Assembly (NCBI RefSeq): GCF_965638725.1
Contig: NC_134975.1
Location: 2,740,179-2,804,178, forward strand
Length of the DNA: 64,000 nt
Reading direction: 5' to 3'
Source: Aptenodytes patagonicus
Lineage: Eukaryota > Chordata > Aves > Sphenisciformes > Spheniscidae
Of the stretch, positions 39,190-50,700 are shown piece after piece (the stretch's first letter is position 1; each line of letters begins with the position of its first letter). The notes below the pieces were generated by a model. That model was given only the letters and a program-made list of their open reading frames with translations. It did not search any database and was not told where the DNA came from. The translations under genes were made by a program, and so were the position numbers.

Positions 39190-42100
39190 GAGGGGCTGCC
39201 CGCAGTGAACCCCAGCCTCGGAGGTGTCCGAGAGCCGCCTGGCCATGGTGCTGGGTGACCAGCTCCACCAGGGCAGCATGACGCTGGTGGGGTCCATGCC
39301 AGCCCGCGGGGTCCGTGCCAGCCTGTGGCAGGACCCTGGCTGCCGCCTGTGCCCAGAGCAGCGGTGTGCCCAGGGATGTCTGAGCTGCGGCACAGGATCC
39401 TCTCTGCCCCCACAGCCCTTCGAGGGGCTGATGGCTGCGCCGGGGTTCCAGCTCATCCTCATGGTCATTGGCAGGGGCCAATCCACACCTACTGGCACAG
39501 CCGATCGTGGCTGTGGAGCCATTGCAGACACCGGCAGTGCTCTGGCTCCCCGTCACTGCCTCATGCTGGAGGTATGCCGCTGCCCCGGAACCTGGTTAAA
39601 GATGTTTTTTCCTTCAAGCCTGCTGCTTTCTGCAGCACCAGCCTTTGGGCCCACCGGGCTCACAGCTCCCTCTCTGAGGAGATGTGAGAGCAATTGCTCT
39701 TTGCAAAGGTCCCCAAAGCTGGTTGTGCTTCACTCCAGCTCTGCCGGGAGCTGCCAGGACCTCCCCACTCTGCCACATCCCAGCTCTTCCCCATGTTTGT
39801 CCAGCTCAGGATGTGGGGGCTTTGCTCCTTGGCTCCCCATGTCCTCCCTCGCTGCCACACAGGTAAGCCCGAGAGCCGGCTGGAAATGGCTCCATCCTCT
39901 CTTGCTGCTCCGGGGCCCTTCGGCGCCAACGCAGCCTCCCCTCCCCTGCAGCCTCCCAGCTCCTCCATGGGTGACCTCGGGCTCAGCCCTGGCAGCCGGC
40001 GCTCCCTTCCCAGCACAATGCAGCAATCGTGTGGCCCATTGTCCACAGTCTCCTCTGGCAGCGGGTGGTCAGGTCCGGCACAGAGAAAGCTGCAGCTGGT
40101 GGAGACAAGCTCTCGGCATGGCTGGGGCAGACTCGGCTCTCAGCTCTGCTGCCAGAGGATGGGCTGGAAAAGGCACCCTCGTTAACCAGCCCGTGACACT
40201 GCCAGCACAGGGAGCTGGGCATGTGGGCAGTGACTCATGCATCGTTTAAATCTCTGATTAAGGACTGATTAGTGATGACTAGCTGGGGGTTAGGTCCCTG
40301 AGGTTGCGCACCTGCCTGCAGGACAAGAGCAGTGTTAGCAGCAGCCCTGCTCCCACCAGTGCTGTGCTGCTCCCCCACACACAGAGGCTGAGCCCACGCG
40401 AGACCAAGACACCCTTGGGCTGTGACGGAACTTGGGGGGACGAGGAGCTACAGCAGGATGGGAGGCAGCACATAGGGCCCTTGTGCAAGCTGCGTTACAG
40501 CTCGCCGAGCTGTTTCCCCAGCCAAGAAAGCTTTCCTAAACGCTTTAGTTGGCTTAGCAAGCCAGTAAGATGTCCCCAGCAGCCCTCACACATCATGTTT
40601 CAGGCCCATGTGTCCCCAAGGGGCTGGGCTGGGCTGTGGCGTGCTGAGCTGCCGGGAGGCGACACTGCAGCCTTGGCTGCGCCTGCCCGAGGACCCCTGC
40701 GCCTGCATCCCTCCGGCAGCATCCTGGGCCGGCACTGGCTGCCCAGGGAGGGAAGGGCAGGAGAACAGCAGATCCCCAGTGCTGCCGCCACCTGGAGCCC
40801 CCCTCGCTTTGGGTCTGTGTTGCCCCCTCCCCCTTGGTGGGGCCAGGCTGGCAGCGGCCAGGAGGGGCTCAGCACCCGTATTTCACCCCGGAGCCAAGCG
40901 CTGGCAGGTGGAGGAGGAACTGGCCAGGCCCACGGGCTGCCATTATCAGCCTCTCCTCTTCGCCTTCCTGTGTGCTGTCCATCCGACCCCTGATCCACCA
41001 GGCTCCAAAGGACCTGCTCAGATCAAAGCGGCTGCTTTCTGGAGAGCAAACATCCTTTTCCCATTTGTCTCCAGACAAAGTGGGGAACCGGACCCTTAGG
41101 GAGGCTGGGGGCTCCTGGGCACACGTTTGGGTGCCGACAGCCTCAGGGTGCCCCGAGCATCGTGGCAGGGATGGGGAGAAGGGGCTGAGCCACCTGCCCC
41201 ACTCACCACGACTTGGCTGGCTTGGAAATGCAACCAGCTCCCGGTCCTCACCGTCCTCTCTAGGATCGGCAGCCCCTGTGCAAATCTTGACAGCAAAGAT
41301 TTGCAGCACCCAGGTCATTCTCCATCCGAGAGTTCAATGTGGAAATTTCCTGACCTGTTAAATGGAAACAGAATGGCATCCCTGCCTCCCAGGGGAGGCA
41401 AAGTCCCCCCATCCATTGGGCGGCAGAGTGGCCCTTTGTGACCCCCCCCATGGCCCCCATCCCACAGCTGAGCCAAAACGCGCCCCATCGTGCTTGGGGC
41501 GAGCACAAAGCCGCTGAGTTCCTGTTTGCAACCTGGGGCCTCGGTCCTGCTGGGGCTGGGTACCTGCGCACGGCGTCACCGGCACCAGGCTTGTTGTTGT
41601 GAGACCCGACTTATCAGTGCCCTCGTGCTTCCCCGCTCTGGCCGTGCCTTCCTTCCGAGCCGATTGTTGATCACAAAGTCTTGTCTGCACTCGAAAAGGA
41701 GATTTCCTGCAATTGTTTTGCAGGACTTGCAGCTTGATGCAAAATTTTCTGCCTATCAGCCCCCTCCCCAGTGCCAGGGCAAGGCTCAAGCCCACTCCCT
41801 TCCCCTGCAAAACTGCGAGGCAATCACAGCTCAATGATTAATTGCTGCCCGGCCAGAGGTGTTTCTGTGGCGATAGCCATCTGCCATCAACTCCTGCGAC
41901 AGCTCGGAGCAACAGGCAGCGCTGACCTGCCAGAGATGTTCAGCTTTTGGCCCTTTTTCCCCCAAAGGAAACCCTGAGCTCACCCCGGCATCACGTGAGC
42001 ATCAGGGACAGTCAATGGCACATTTGCCTTAACCCACCCTAACCCCTTGGGACTCCCAGAGCCGGGGGAGGACCTGGCTCAGCTGGGTCTATCCCATAGG

Positions 42101-43818
42101 ATGCATTTTCCCCTCCTGTCCACAGTCGCAGTAGGACCCGGGCAGGATCCAGCCCCTGAGACCAGTGGGGCCACAGCAGCCGGGTCCTGCGGGAGTGATG
42201 GTGGAGAGGACCCGCCCGGAGGAGCCCCAGGGAGCCCCACTCCATCCTTGAGCACCTGCAGCTTCGACACCGACACCTGCCCCAGGCCTCCCCATGCCCA
42301 TTCCCAGCCCTGCAGCAAAATCAAATGGGAGCCGAGCCCTGGGGCTGGAAACCGAGTCAAATGTCATCCGCGCTGGGCTGTCTCAGGATGTCAGACCACG
42401 ACGGTCATTTCCTGCCGGGAAGCAGCCAACAAGCCCACCCCGAGCTCTGCGCCGCTGCGGCTCTGCTCTCCCAGAGGTGCATGAGCCACCGAGCTGAGAG
42501 GATTGCCACGCTCCCTGAGCAGCCCCTCCACGCAGCCTTCGGCTCTGCCACAGGTGAGCCAATGCCTCTCCCTCCCCGCCTGCGTCGGTCTGTCCCCTCT
42601 CCCACCAGCTTCTCTCAGGACCTGCAGCTTGGCGAGGGCGGGAGGTCAAGGAGCCTCAGGGACGGGGTGGGGGCTCCAGCCCTGGGGGCTCGCTCTTCTC
42701 TCCTCCATGGTTTCGGGAGCAGGCGGGTGATAGCTGTTTGCCGCAGGGCTGATGCTCTTGCAGGGGACGCCTGGCTGCGGCGCTCACCGGCTCGCTGGGC
42801 TCCGAGTGCCACGGAAATGCCCCAGCAGCACTGCACGCTCCTCCAGCTTTCCCGGGGGAACGGCTGGTCTTGCGAGCTCTTCCAGCGGCATGAGGCTGAA
42901 TGGGGTCCACAGCATCTTTGCCGTGCGGATGCAGCTGTGCTGGGATCAGAGCTCTCACACTTGGGGCAATAAAAGGATGTTAAGGTCAACTGCATTTCCC
43001 TTAAGTTTATAATTTTGTCACCTACTTGGAAGTCCTGACAGCTCCCAGCAACGCAGCTGCGAGACGAGCAGAGCGAGGGCGGCCGGCTAGGTTTATAAGG
43101 CGACCACACACCAAGGGCTCAGGTGGGGGACAGGGGCTTTCCTGCTGGATCAGAATCGAGCAGACGTGGTCGCTGGCGCATTTAACGGTCCGGGTGCCTG
43201 CCCGCATCCTGGGCGCCTCACAGCCAGTTGCTGCATGCAAGGGCAGAGCGGCAGAGCTGGGGTCAGGATTCCCACAGGCTCCGTGGCGGCCAGACCTCAG
43301 CTCCAGAGGTGCCGGGGGGACAGCACGAGCCTCGGCAGGGGGCCTCCCGCCCAAAGGTCGCTGCGCTCCTGGGTCATCAGCTCCGTTTCTGCAGTGACTG
43401 ATGTTGCTGAGCCTTGGAGCTTTGTGGGTGCTCTCACCTGTCCTTCATCCCTCTCCTCCATCAGTCCCTAGCACTGCTTGTCCCTGGTCCCTGGCCCCAG
43501 CTGACCAGGCTGTGAGACAGGGACAACCACCACCTGGGAGCATGTGTTGGTGAACAGGCGGCTGGTGTTTGTGGCTTGCATTTTGCCTGGGACGTGAGGT
43601 TATCGTCCAATGTGGATACAGCATCTTCTGAGGGCTGATGTAGGAATTCACCATAGGAATAAAAACTGGATTAAAAAAAAAAAGCAGATGGGTACTTCCA
43701 GAGCCTCCCGCGAAGACTGAGCTCTGACAGGAGAGATCGGCTGTTTCTCTGTATTTCCAAGCTGTCTGGCTCAGTGCAGCCACTGAGCCACAACTCGGTG
43801 CTTTCCCTTTCCTTGCAG
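39190..43818. other. Intergenic/5' region between the SDR pair and GPR182
   Basis: About 4.6 kb with no coding exon I can support. It includes an AP-1 consensus TGACTCA at 40231-40237, inside a locally AT-rich patch (40200-40280). A second patch at 41600-41760 has GATA- and ETS-like strings. AATAAA occurs at 42967 and a TATA-like tttataa at 43092. Human SDR9C7 and RDH16 occupy the comparable interval, but no further SDR exon is visible here. An upstream non-coding GPR182 exon is probably present but was not located. Confidence 0.55.
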
Positions 43819-43826
43819 CTACCAGG

Positions 43827-44921
43827 ATGGCTGAGGTGACCACTGCCCCCACTGAGACGCACACTCTCCTGAATGAGTACGGGGACTACCACAACTGGTC
43901 CGAGCTCTTCCACCTCCTGAACTACACCTACACCTTCTGCGAGTTCAGCCTGGATGAGAACATCAAGCGGGTGATCCTCTTCATCCTTTACCTGGTCATC
44001 TTCGTGGTGGGCTTGGTGGAGAACCTCCTTGTCATCTGGGTCAACTGGCAGACACGGGGCAACAAGAACTTGGTCAACCTCTACATCATCAACATGGCCA
44101 TTGCTGACCTTGGAGTGCTGCTCTCACTGCCCATCTGGATGCTGGAGGTGATGCTGGATTACACCTGGCTCTGGGGCAGCTTCCTCTGCCGCTTCACGCA
44201 CTACTTCTACTTTGCCAATATGTACGCCAGCATCTTCTTCCTCACCTGCCTGAGTGTGGATCGTTACGTGTCCCTGACCAGCTCCTCCCTCTTCTGGCGT
44301 AAGCACCAGCACCGTGCACGCCGCATCATCTGCGCCTGCAGTTGGGTCTTGGCAGCAGTGATCCCATTCCTGGAGGTTGCTCACATGCAGCTGGTCAATA
44401 CCGGAGAGCCCATCTGCATCTTCATGGCCCCCTTCGAGACCTATGACGAGTGGGCGCTGGCAGTCAGCTTGGCCACCACCACCATTGGGTTCCTCATCCC
44501 CTTCCCCATCATCACTGTTTTCAACATCTTGACGGCCAGGTTCATCAAGCGCACCAAGCCGGAGAGCAGGAAGCACTGTCTGCTCATCTATGCCTATATC
44601 GTCGTGTTCCTCATCAGCTGGCTGCCCTTCCACATCATGCTCACACTGCTCACCCTCGACGGCAACCACATCATCCTCCACTGCACCTTTGCCCACTTCC
44701 TCTACTTCTTCTATGACATCATAGACTGCTTCACCCTGCTCCACTGCGTGATTAACCCAATCCTCTACAACTTCCTAAGCAAAAACTTCCGCAGCAAGCT
44801 CATCTCCGCCGTGGTTAAGTACATCCCCAAAGACCAAGGCAGCCAGAAGGGCGCAGACAATTCCTCCTCCACCACGCAGCACTCCATAGTCATCACAAAG
44901 GAAAACAACCCTCCCAATTAA
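43827..44921 (+). CDS. GPR182: G protein-coupled receptor 182
   Basis: An atypical class A GPCR of endothelial cells, described as a scavenging receptor for several chemokines; formerly called the adrenomedullin receptor. The coding region is one exon, 364 aa. A splice acceptor (CCTTGCAG) ends at 43818, eight bases before the ATG, so an upstream leader exon exists. The N-terminus has N-glycosylation sequons (NWS, NYT). Seven hydrophobic segments follow: TM1 around FILYLVIFVVGLVENLL, NMAIADLGVLLSLP in TM2, CLSVDRYVSL at the end of TM3, SWLPFH in TM6 and NPILYNFLS in TM7. DRYVSL matches the human DRYVTL form. The tail STTQHSIVITK matches human STQHSIIITK. It is shorter than human (404 aa) because the far C-terminal tail is absent. 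The stop TAA is at 44919-44921. Confidence 0.96.
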   Translation: MAEVTTAPTETHTLLNEYGDYHNWSELFHLLNYTYTFCEFSLDENIKRVILFILYLVIFVVGLVENLLVIWVNWQTRGNKNLVNLYIINMAIADLGVLLSLPIWMLEVMLDYTWLWGSFLCRFTHYFYFANMYASIFFLTCLSVDRYVSLTSSSLFWRKHQHRARRIICACSWVLAAVIPFLEVAHMQLVNTGEPICIFMAPFETYDEWALAVSLATTTIGFLIPFPIITVFNILTARFIKRTKPESRKHCLLIYAYIVVFLISWLPFHIMLTLLTLDGNHIILHCTFAHFLYFFYDIIDCFTLLHCVINPILYNFLSKNFRSKLISAVVKYIPKDQGSQKGADNSSSTTQHSIVITKENNPPN

Positions 44922-45234
44922 GGGGGATCGGACTCTCCCACTCATCACTGGCAAGTGGTTGCGGGGGGGGGGGAGGGGGGAGCTCTCTGCACTCACTGAG
45001 GTCAGTAAGATTGTTTTCCTGGTGATAAGCAGACACTTTGCTTTTAAACAACATTTCTTGGCTGGCCACCTCCTGTGCTCTGAAGGCAGGGCAGGGTGCC
45101 AAATGTGAAATGAGATGGTGCGGGGAGCTACAGACATCTTGCCTCTCTGATGTGCTGCTGTATCAGATCTATTTAGCTAAAGAAAGAATACGAGAAAGAG
45201 GTATTTCCTGTTTTCCAAAAGAAACACTTGCAGT

Positions 45235-45240
45235 AATAAA
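45235..45240 (+). terminator. GPR182 polyadenylation signal AATAAA
   Basis: AATAAA lies 314 bases after the stop codon. The 3' UTR contains a run of about 20 G and A bases near 44966. Confidence 0.7.
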
Positions 45241-45259
45241 GTGCATTACTCTGCCTGCT

Positions 45260-47770
45260 CGGAAGTCTGAACACAAATCTGGCCCCTAGGACCTGAGCCC
45301 CGTACCCACCCACCCCGAGCCACAGGGCTGGGGGCACACGATCCTTTCTCTTCACCACAAGTTTTTCTGCAGGCCCCAACTTTCACTTACACATGTGCTC
45401 CGGATACGCCGCGCTGCAGAAGTGTCCGGTGAATGCTGCCCTTCTGCTGTGATGCCATACCAAACAGGAGAGAGGAAATTCATTCCTTTGAAACACAAAC
45501 CTCTTCTCCCCATGCCCGGCAAACAGCTGAAAGCCTGATTTTACAGAAATGAAGGCAACGCAACCCTGAGGGGCTGAGCACAACACAGACCTGAGCTTTA
45601 ACGAGGGGAGGAACGATTCGAGATCAGCAACTAGTTGAGAGCAATTTTGCAAACCCAGCAGTAAATTAGTGATGGTTAAAACTGGGTTTGACTGGGCACG
45701 GCTGCTTCCAAACATGACCGGTGTCAGCAGAGGTAGGGTTCCCAGTTTGTGTTTTGCAGCAGGAGACCCATCCCATTAAACCCAGCCTCCTTTAGAGCAT
45801 CTCCTGGCAGGTTTCTAAGGCCACTGGGTGCGTTTCTAAACGCTGGCAGACTCTGGCAGCCCTTCACGCGTGCTCCCTTTCAATCAAAGTCGCACTGAAG
45901 CACACCCCATGGGAACGCGTATGCATGTAGAAACCTTCGGAGCTGAAGCATGGGCTGGGCTTTGGCTGTGTAAGAAGTTGGAGCATCCAGAGAAAGTTCA
46001 TTGTTGTCCGGATTCTGCTAAGTCACGTGCTGCGGGTCAAGCCCTTGGCAGGGGAAGGTGAAAGAGCGACAGTCACTAGAAGGGAGTTCATAAATCTACC
46101 AAAGGCCTTGAGCTGCTCAAGAAACACATTTTTAAAAAAGCAAAGCATAAGCAAATCTAGGGACAGGATGCTTGCAGCAGAGAGCGGTGGGTGGGGAGCA
46201 GGATGTCCCAGGCTGCAGGAGAAGCCCACGACCAGGGGTTAACACGGGCGCACAGTTATCACGGGACTGGCTGCGAACAGCTCTGCGATTTACAGGGGTC
46301 CTGTGACAGAGTAAATCACTAAATACTTCAGGACTCCTTGTGCACAGAGGTGTTCCTTCTTACTACAAAGGGATACTAGCATTGACAGAAAAAGCCAAAT
46401 CTGTCTCTTAAACAGAAATATTTTGTACTACAGCTGGGGAAGAAGCTAGTCCCCTCAGACACAACAGCACCCTGTTGAGGGAAGCAACTCACGGCCGTTC
46501 CTCTTCCTTAATTATGTTACTTACACAGTTTCACAACTTGAGAGTGTAGAGCCACTTAGACTGTAAGCCCTCGGGGCAGAGGCTGTCCTTCGGGATCTGC
46601 ACGGACACAGGACCTCACTGCCTTTGTCCCCGTGACCCTCCTGGGCACAACGTGTGCAGCGAAGCCGAGCAGCCCCAAAACTGGCCGGTGAATGCGAAGG
46701 CAGCTTCATGCTGACATGACCCACAGCTCTGATCCTGAATCTTCCCTAAGGCTTCCTTTTACTAATACCCTGCCATTTTCAATGAAGACATGGAAGATAA
46801 GTACACAATAAGAAGACACTTGAGGTGTGACATAACCAGGACAGCAACATACTCAATTTCAAGTTACTTAAACATGTAAAACTTGGTAGTTGACCTATTA
46901 AACTTGTGGTTTTTTAACTCTCCTAATGCATCTGCAACTTTGTTCATAGACCTCAGGGCCTGAGTGGCCTCAAATAAACCCTCATACAGCCCGACGCAGT
47001 GATCTGGGCTTGAAACCCAGCAAGTCCCTTAGCTGGGTCCCTCAGTCTCCCTTTAAAGCCTTCGCCATCCCTTAAGGGTAAACTCGCCCAGCCACAGGCT
47101 CCTTTAGCAATTACTGACTATATACCCTTGGACCACCCTCCCAGCTTGAATTTCCAGTGCCCGCTGCTGGTCACCGAGTTGGTGATGGGGAACTGGTCCT
47201 GTCCCACCAGGTAAGCTCTCCCCAGAGCAGCTCTGCCCGAGTAGCTCCAGTGGCAACCGAGACCAGCAGCCCCGGCCGACGGCAGTGCCCAGCCAGCAGG
47301 TCGCCCCAACCCCGAAATGAGAAGGAAGCCTCACTGCTGGAGAAAAGCTAAAGCGGCTCTTGAAAATGCCAGCAGTGTTTGCCCGCTGATCTGGCTTGCC
47401 AGCCAACAGCTCCGAGCCTGCGAAGGTCCAGGTCTCGGTGAAACACAGCACTGGCAGCACAGAAAGGGCTTATCAAGGAACACAAACCCCGCGAATTTCC
47501 TAAATGGTTTCTAACGAGGGCTCTGCTCCCAGCCTGCTGTGGAAGCAGTCTGCAGAAATGCCAGAGTCGCTTCTCCTCGCGCTGCTCCGGGTGCTGGAGA
47601 AGGCAGTGAGGAAGAGGCCCCGGCTGCCTGGACTCGTGCCACAAATCCTGCAGAGCACAGCACAGGAGCAGGATACCAGGAACAGCTCACGTGCTTTCCC
47701 AGGCACTCCTGAAGAGACAGAAATGCCAATCTGCACATTTAAAGAAACAAGTTTTATAAAGAAGCAAGGT
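45260..47770. other. Intergenic between GPR182 and ZBTB39 (tail to tail)
   Basis: About 2.5 kb without a supported gene. It holds a short ancient-repeat tail at 46553-46600, listed separately. The rest shows no recognisable family. Confidence 0.55.
46553..46600 (+). repeat. Fragment resembling an ancient LINE/SINE 3' tail
   Basis: acttagactgtaagccctcg, then ggcagaggctgtcc, closely resembles the motif tagactgtaagctccttgag...gcaggg. That motif is shared by the 3' ends of old L2/L3-type LINEs and MIR-like SINEs. Only the tail is recognisable. Confidence 0.5.
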
Positions 47771-47792
47771 ACAAGAGGTCAACATTTTCCAT

Positions 47793-47798
47793 TTTATT
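47793..47798 (-). terminator. Probable distal polyadenylation signal of ZBTB39
   Basis: The plus strand tttatt gives AATAAA on the ZBTB39 strand. It sits in a 300-bp AT-rich stretch (47750-48060) that reads on the minus strand like a conserved 3' UTR end, with T-rich runs and TTTGTATATTTTG. It is the first canonical AATAAA on that strand after the ZBTB39 stop that I noticed. This implies a 3' UTR of about 4.7 kb. Confidence 0.5.
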
Positions 47799-48237
47799 AT
47801 TCTAAATAAAAACCACACTTTGTGCTGAACAATGGAGTATAAAAGAACCCGATGTACAACGATTTTAGACATCTACTATTTGGGGGGAAAGTTTACAAAA
47901 TATACAAAACTTTACAGCAAATAGATAGTAAACACTTAAATATCAGGAGGTCAGTACCTACTATTAACTTAACGAAAAGGTTAGACAGCAATTCAACTCT
48001 TTTACTTCTGCTTAATTATTCTGAGACCTGGATCCTTTGAGAAAGGGGAGAATAAAACTGAACTTTGCGGTTTAGAAGTTGGAGTAAGACCAGTCTCGAA
48101 GCACTGCCTTTTGGAGGGGGATTTTGTGTCAGGGCTTCCCGTGAGGACCCACAACCCAGCTGCTCTCTGCAAACACCGCTAGCACAGCTCACAGCGAAGT
48201 ATTTCCCCTCTGCATTCCCCTGTTGCACCCCAAGGAT

Positions 48238-48425
48238 CCCAAAGCACTTTGCAAACACGAGTTAAACCTCACAGCTGCTCCAGGCGAGGTAGGTAAGTGT
48301 CGCCCCCACGTTCACGGGGTGGGGGGAAGCGAGGCCAGGAGGCGAGCAGGCTTGACAAAGGCTGCACCACAAGTCAGCGGTGGAGCGAGGAATGGACCCA
48401 GGCACGGGGTTCCCACCCTGGCTCC
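48238..48425 (+). repeat. Degraded MIR-type SINE
   Basis: The order of motifs follows MIR: ccaaagcactttgcaaac, cctcacagct, gaggtaggtaagtgt, gacaaaggctgcaccacaag, then gtggagcgaggaatggaccc and aggcacggg. The last part matches the MIR segment ...tggcagagctgggattcgaacccagg. It is strongly diverged. Confidence 0.5.
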
Positions 48426-50464
48426 CCGCCACTGCGAATGGCGCTTGGCCTCCGACACAGAGCTGTGCGCAGCTGCACCCCCGGCACACACACAGCCCCG
48501 CGCTGCTGTCCGGGAGCCCCCGCCATCACCGGGTGACTCCACCATGACGCAGCCGGGTCGGAGCTATGGCTCCTTGGGGCAACGCAGCCTGTGGGGGACT
48601 CAGGACTTGCTCCATCTACACAGCGTTCTGGAGGAATGCTGGAGCTCCCAGCCAGGCTGGCCAGACTCAGGGACAGTCACACTGCTGAGGGGATGGGGAC
48701 GACAGAGCTCTGGTGCTGGCTGCAGGCTTGGAGACACCCAGGACCCTGCCAGGGGAGGGAGAATGCAGGTCTCTGACCCCTCTTGGGACAATCCCTTTGA
48801 GGAGGAGCCGCGGCATGAGGCCAGCCCAGTGCAGGAGTGCTGCAGGTCCAGATCTGTCCCCCCATCCCCTCTGCAGACAGGGCTTGCTGCTGATCTCAAC
48901 ACGTTTCACGTGGGAATAATTCATTATAACACAGGAAAGAATCCAAGACACAGAAACACCAGGGACCCAAGCGCTCCCCTCCATCCCCACACCCAAAAAC
49001 GACCAGCAGAAAATGAGGTGGGCTTTTACTTTCCCATCCCTGTGCTCAGAAGGGTGGGTTTGCTTTGCCCATTAGTGTTTCAGTGTAAAAGCTTCTCTTT
49101 TTGGTTTATGTGCACAAAAGGCTTTTGCTTCACAGCTTAGCTAGATATGGGGCTGCAGATGCTACCACGTGGCAGCACCCCAACCCATCCAAAAGCTCAT
49201 CACAGCTTCTGGGACATTTTAGGAGGGTCTCGAGGCTTTAAGGACTCGGCTCTCCCAAGCCTCGTCTGCCTCCCTCACATCCTTCACTGCAATCTCCAGA
49301 GCAGAGCAGGTCGCATCCATTCCTGTCTACCAGCCCATCTTGTCACCACCAGGACAACGAAGAAACCCCGTAACTCAAAGAGCTCCTCAGAGGAGCCTCC
49401 AGTGAACCGCCAACTCCCACGCTTTCCTAGAGCGCCATGCATTCTCGAAATGATTTTTTTTCCTTTAAACTTAACAACACTAGGCTAAACATGGCTCCGC
49501 AGACCAGCTAGAGATCACAGATCACAGCCTGGCAACTGACCGGCACTATGAGACTGGAGTTTGGAAACCAGAGCTCCAGTGGCAGACGTGGCACAGCCTG
49601 GACAGCCCCAGGGTCGGCAATCATTTCAGTGCCTCTCCTCCTCCAAAAACAGGCTCCAGGCACCAAAATCAGGACAAATCCAGTTTAACACCCCCCAGGG
49701 CGATGCCAGCTGGCCCCAAACCCAGCCAATATTACAGGGATTGGGGAAAGGACACAAACTCCCAACAGCCTCATCCTCAGACTTGTCCTCTTGTTCCTCC
49801 TCAGCAAGGTCTGTTCCTCCCACCCCACCTCCGTGTAGCAGGATCAGCCTCGGGTATTGCAGGTCCATGGGGAGACTGAGGATGACCCACGCTCAGGATG
49901 AAGGAGCTGCCTGGGAAGAGTCATTAGGCCCAGCCAGGGCTCAGCACTGCCGGCGGGGACACGGCTCGACACAGACTCTTGCCTCTTCTCCCGTCACAGC
50001 GGAGCTGGACCTGGACCTGAAGCTGCTGCGGTGGAAACGCAGCTTTACAGGCAAACCGCGGGGATCGAAGAATGGATGGAGCTGAAGGGCAGGGGCTTCC
50101 AGCAGCTGCACACCTCTGCGCCCTCCAACCCCTCTCTCCCCGGGATGTCAACTCCTCCCGCTCCCTCTCCCAGCTGATGGGGAGAAGTGCTCTGCAAACC
50201 CCAGGGGACATTACAGAGCTGCTAGCCCTCAGCACACACACTGTCGCTTCCCCCAGCCCCTCCACAGACACAGCGGCACCGAGCCGTCCCCACTTCTTAT
50301 ATTGCTACAGAGCTTCTTTACACGACTGCAACAGGGACGGGGCTAAAGGGAAGTTTGGTTTCGACGGGGAAGGCTGTAACAGGAGTAAACCGACCTGGCC
50401 AGGTCTGGGACTGGTAAAGAACAGGAAAGGATGGAGGCTGTCATTTCCCTAGGACGCTAAACAT

Positions 50465-50700
50465 CAATATTCACTAAGCGCTTTGCGTCTCCCACACACT
50501 TTGCAGGTACGAGCCAGCAATCTTCACCGCACCCCCGGGAGGTAGGTAGGTACCACAAGTGTTACCACCCTCATTTTACAGATGAGGAAACTGAGGCAAA
50601 GAGGTGAAGTGACTTGCCCAAGGCCACAGCGGAGTGAGGGGAGCGACCCCCAGGAATTCCTAGCTCACCAACCACGCGTCCAGCCCACGCTGCTCCTCTG
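50465..50700 (+). repeat. MIR-type SINE
   Basis: Clear MIR core: ctaagcgctttgcgt, gaggtaggtaggtacc, then cattttacagatgaggaaac, tgaggcaaagagg and gtgacttgcccaaggccaca. It lies inside the presumed ZBTB39 3' UTR, in antisense orientation to that gene. MIRs are Mesozoic tRNA-derived elements, scarce in birds, and this copy is unusually readable. Confidence 0.85.

Noticed and set aside
39224-40249. 341-codon plus-strand frame after SDR copy 2
   Set aside because: Low-complexity Ser/Pro/Leu translation with no domain and no splice context. It begins downstream of the SDR polyadenylation signal.
42960-43010. AATAAA at 42967 as the end of a gene upstream of GPR182
   Set aside because: No coding exon or leader was found upstream on the plus strand to go with it.
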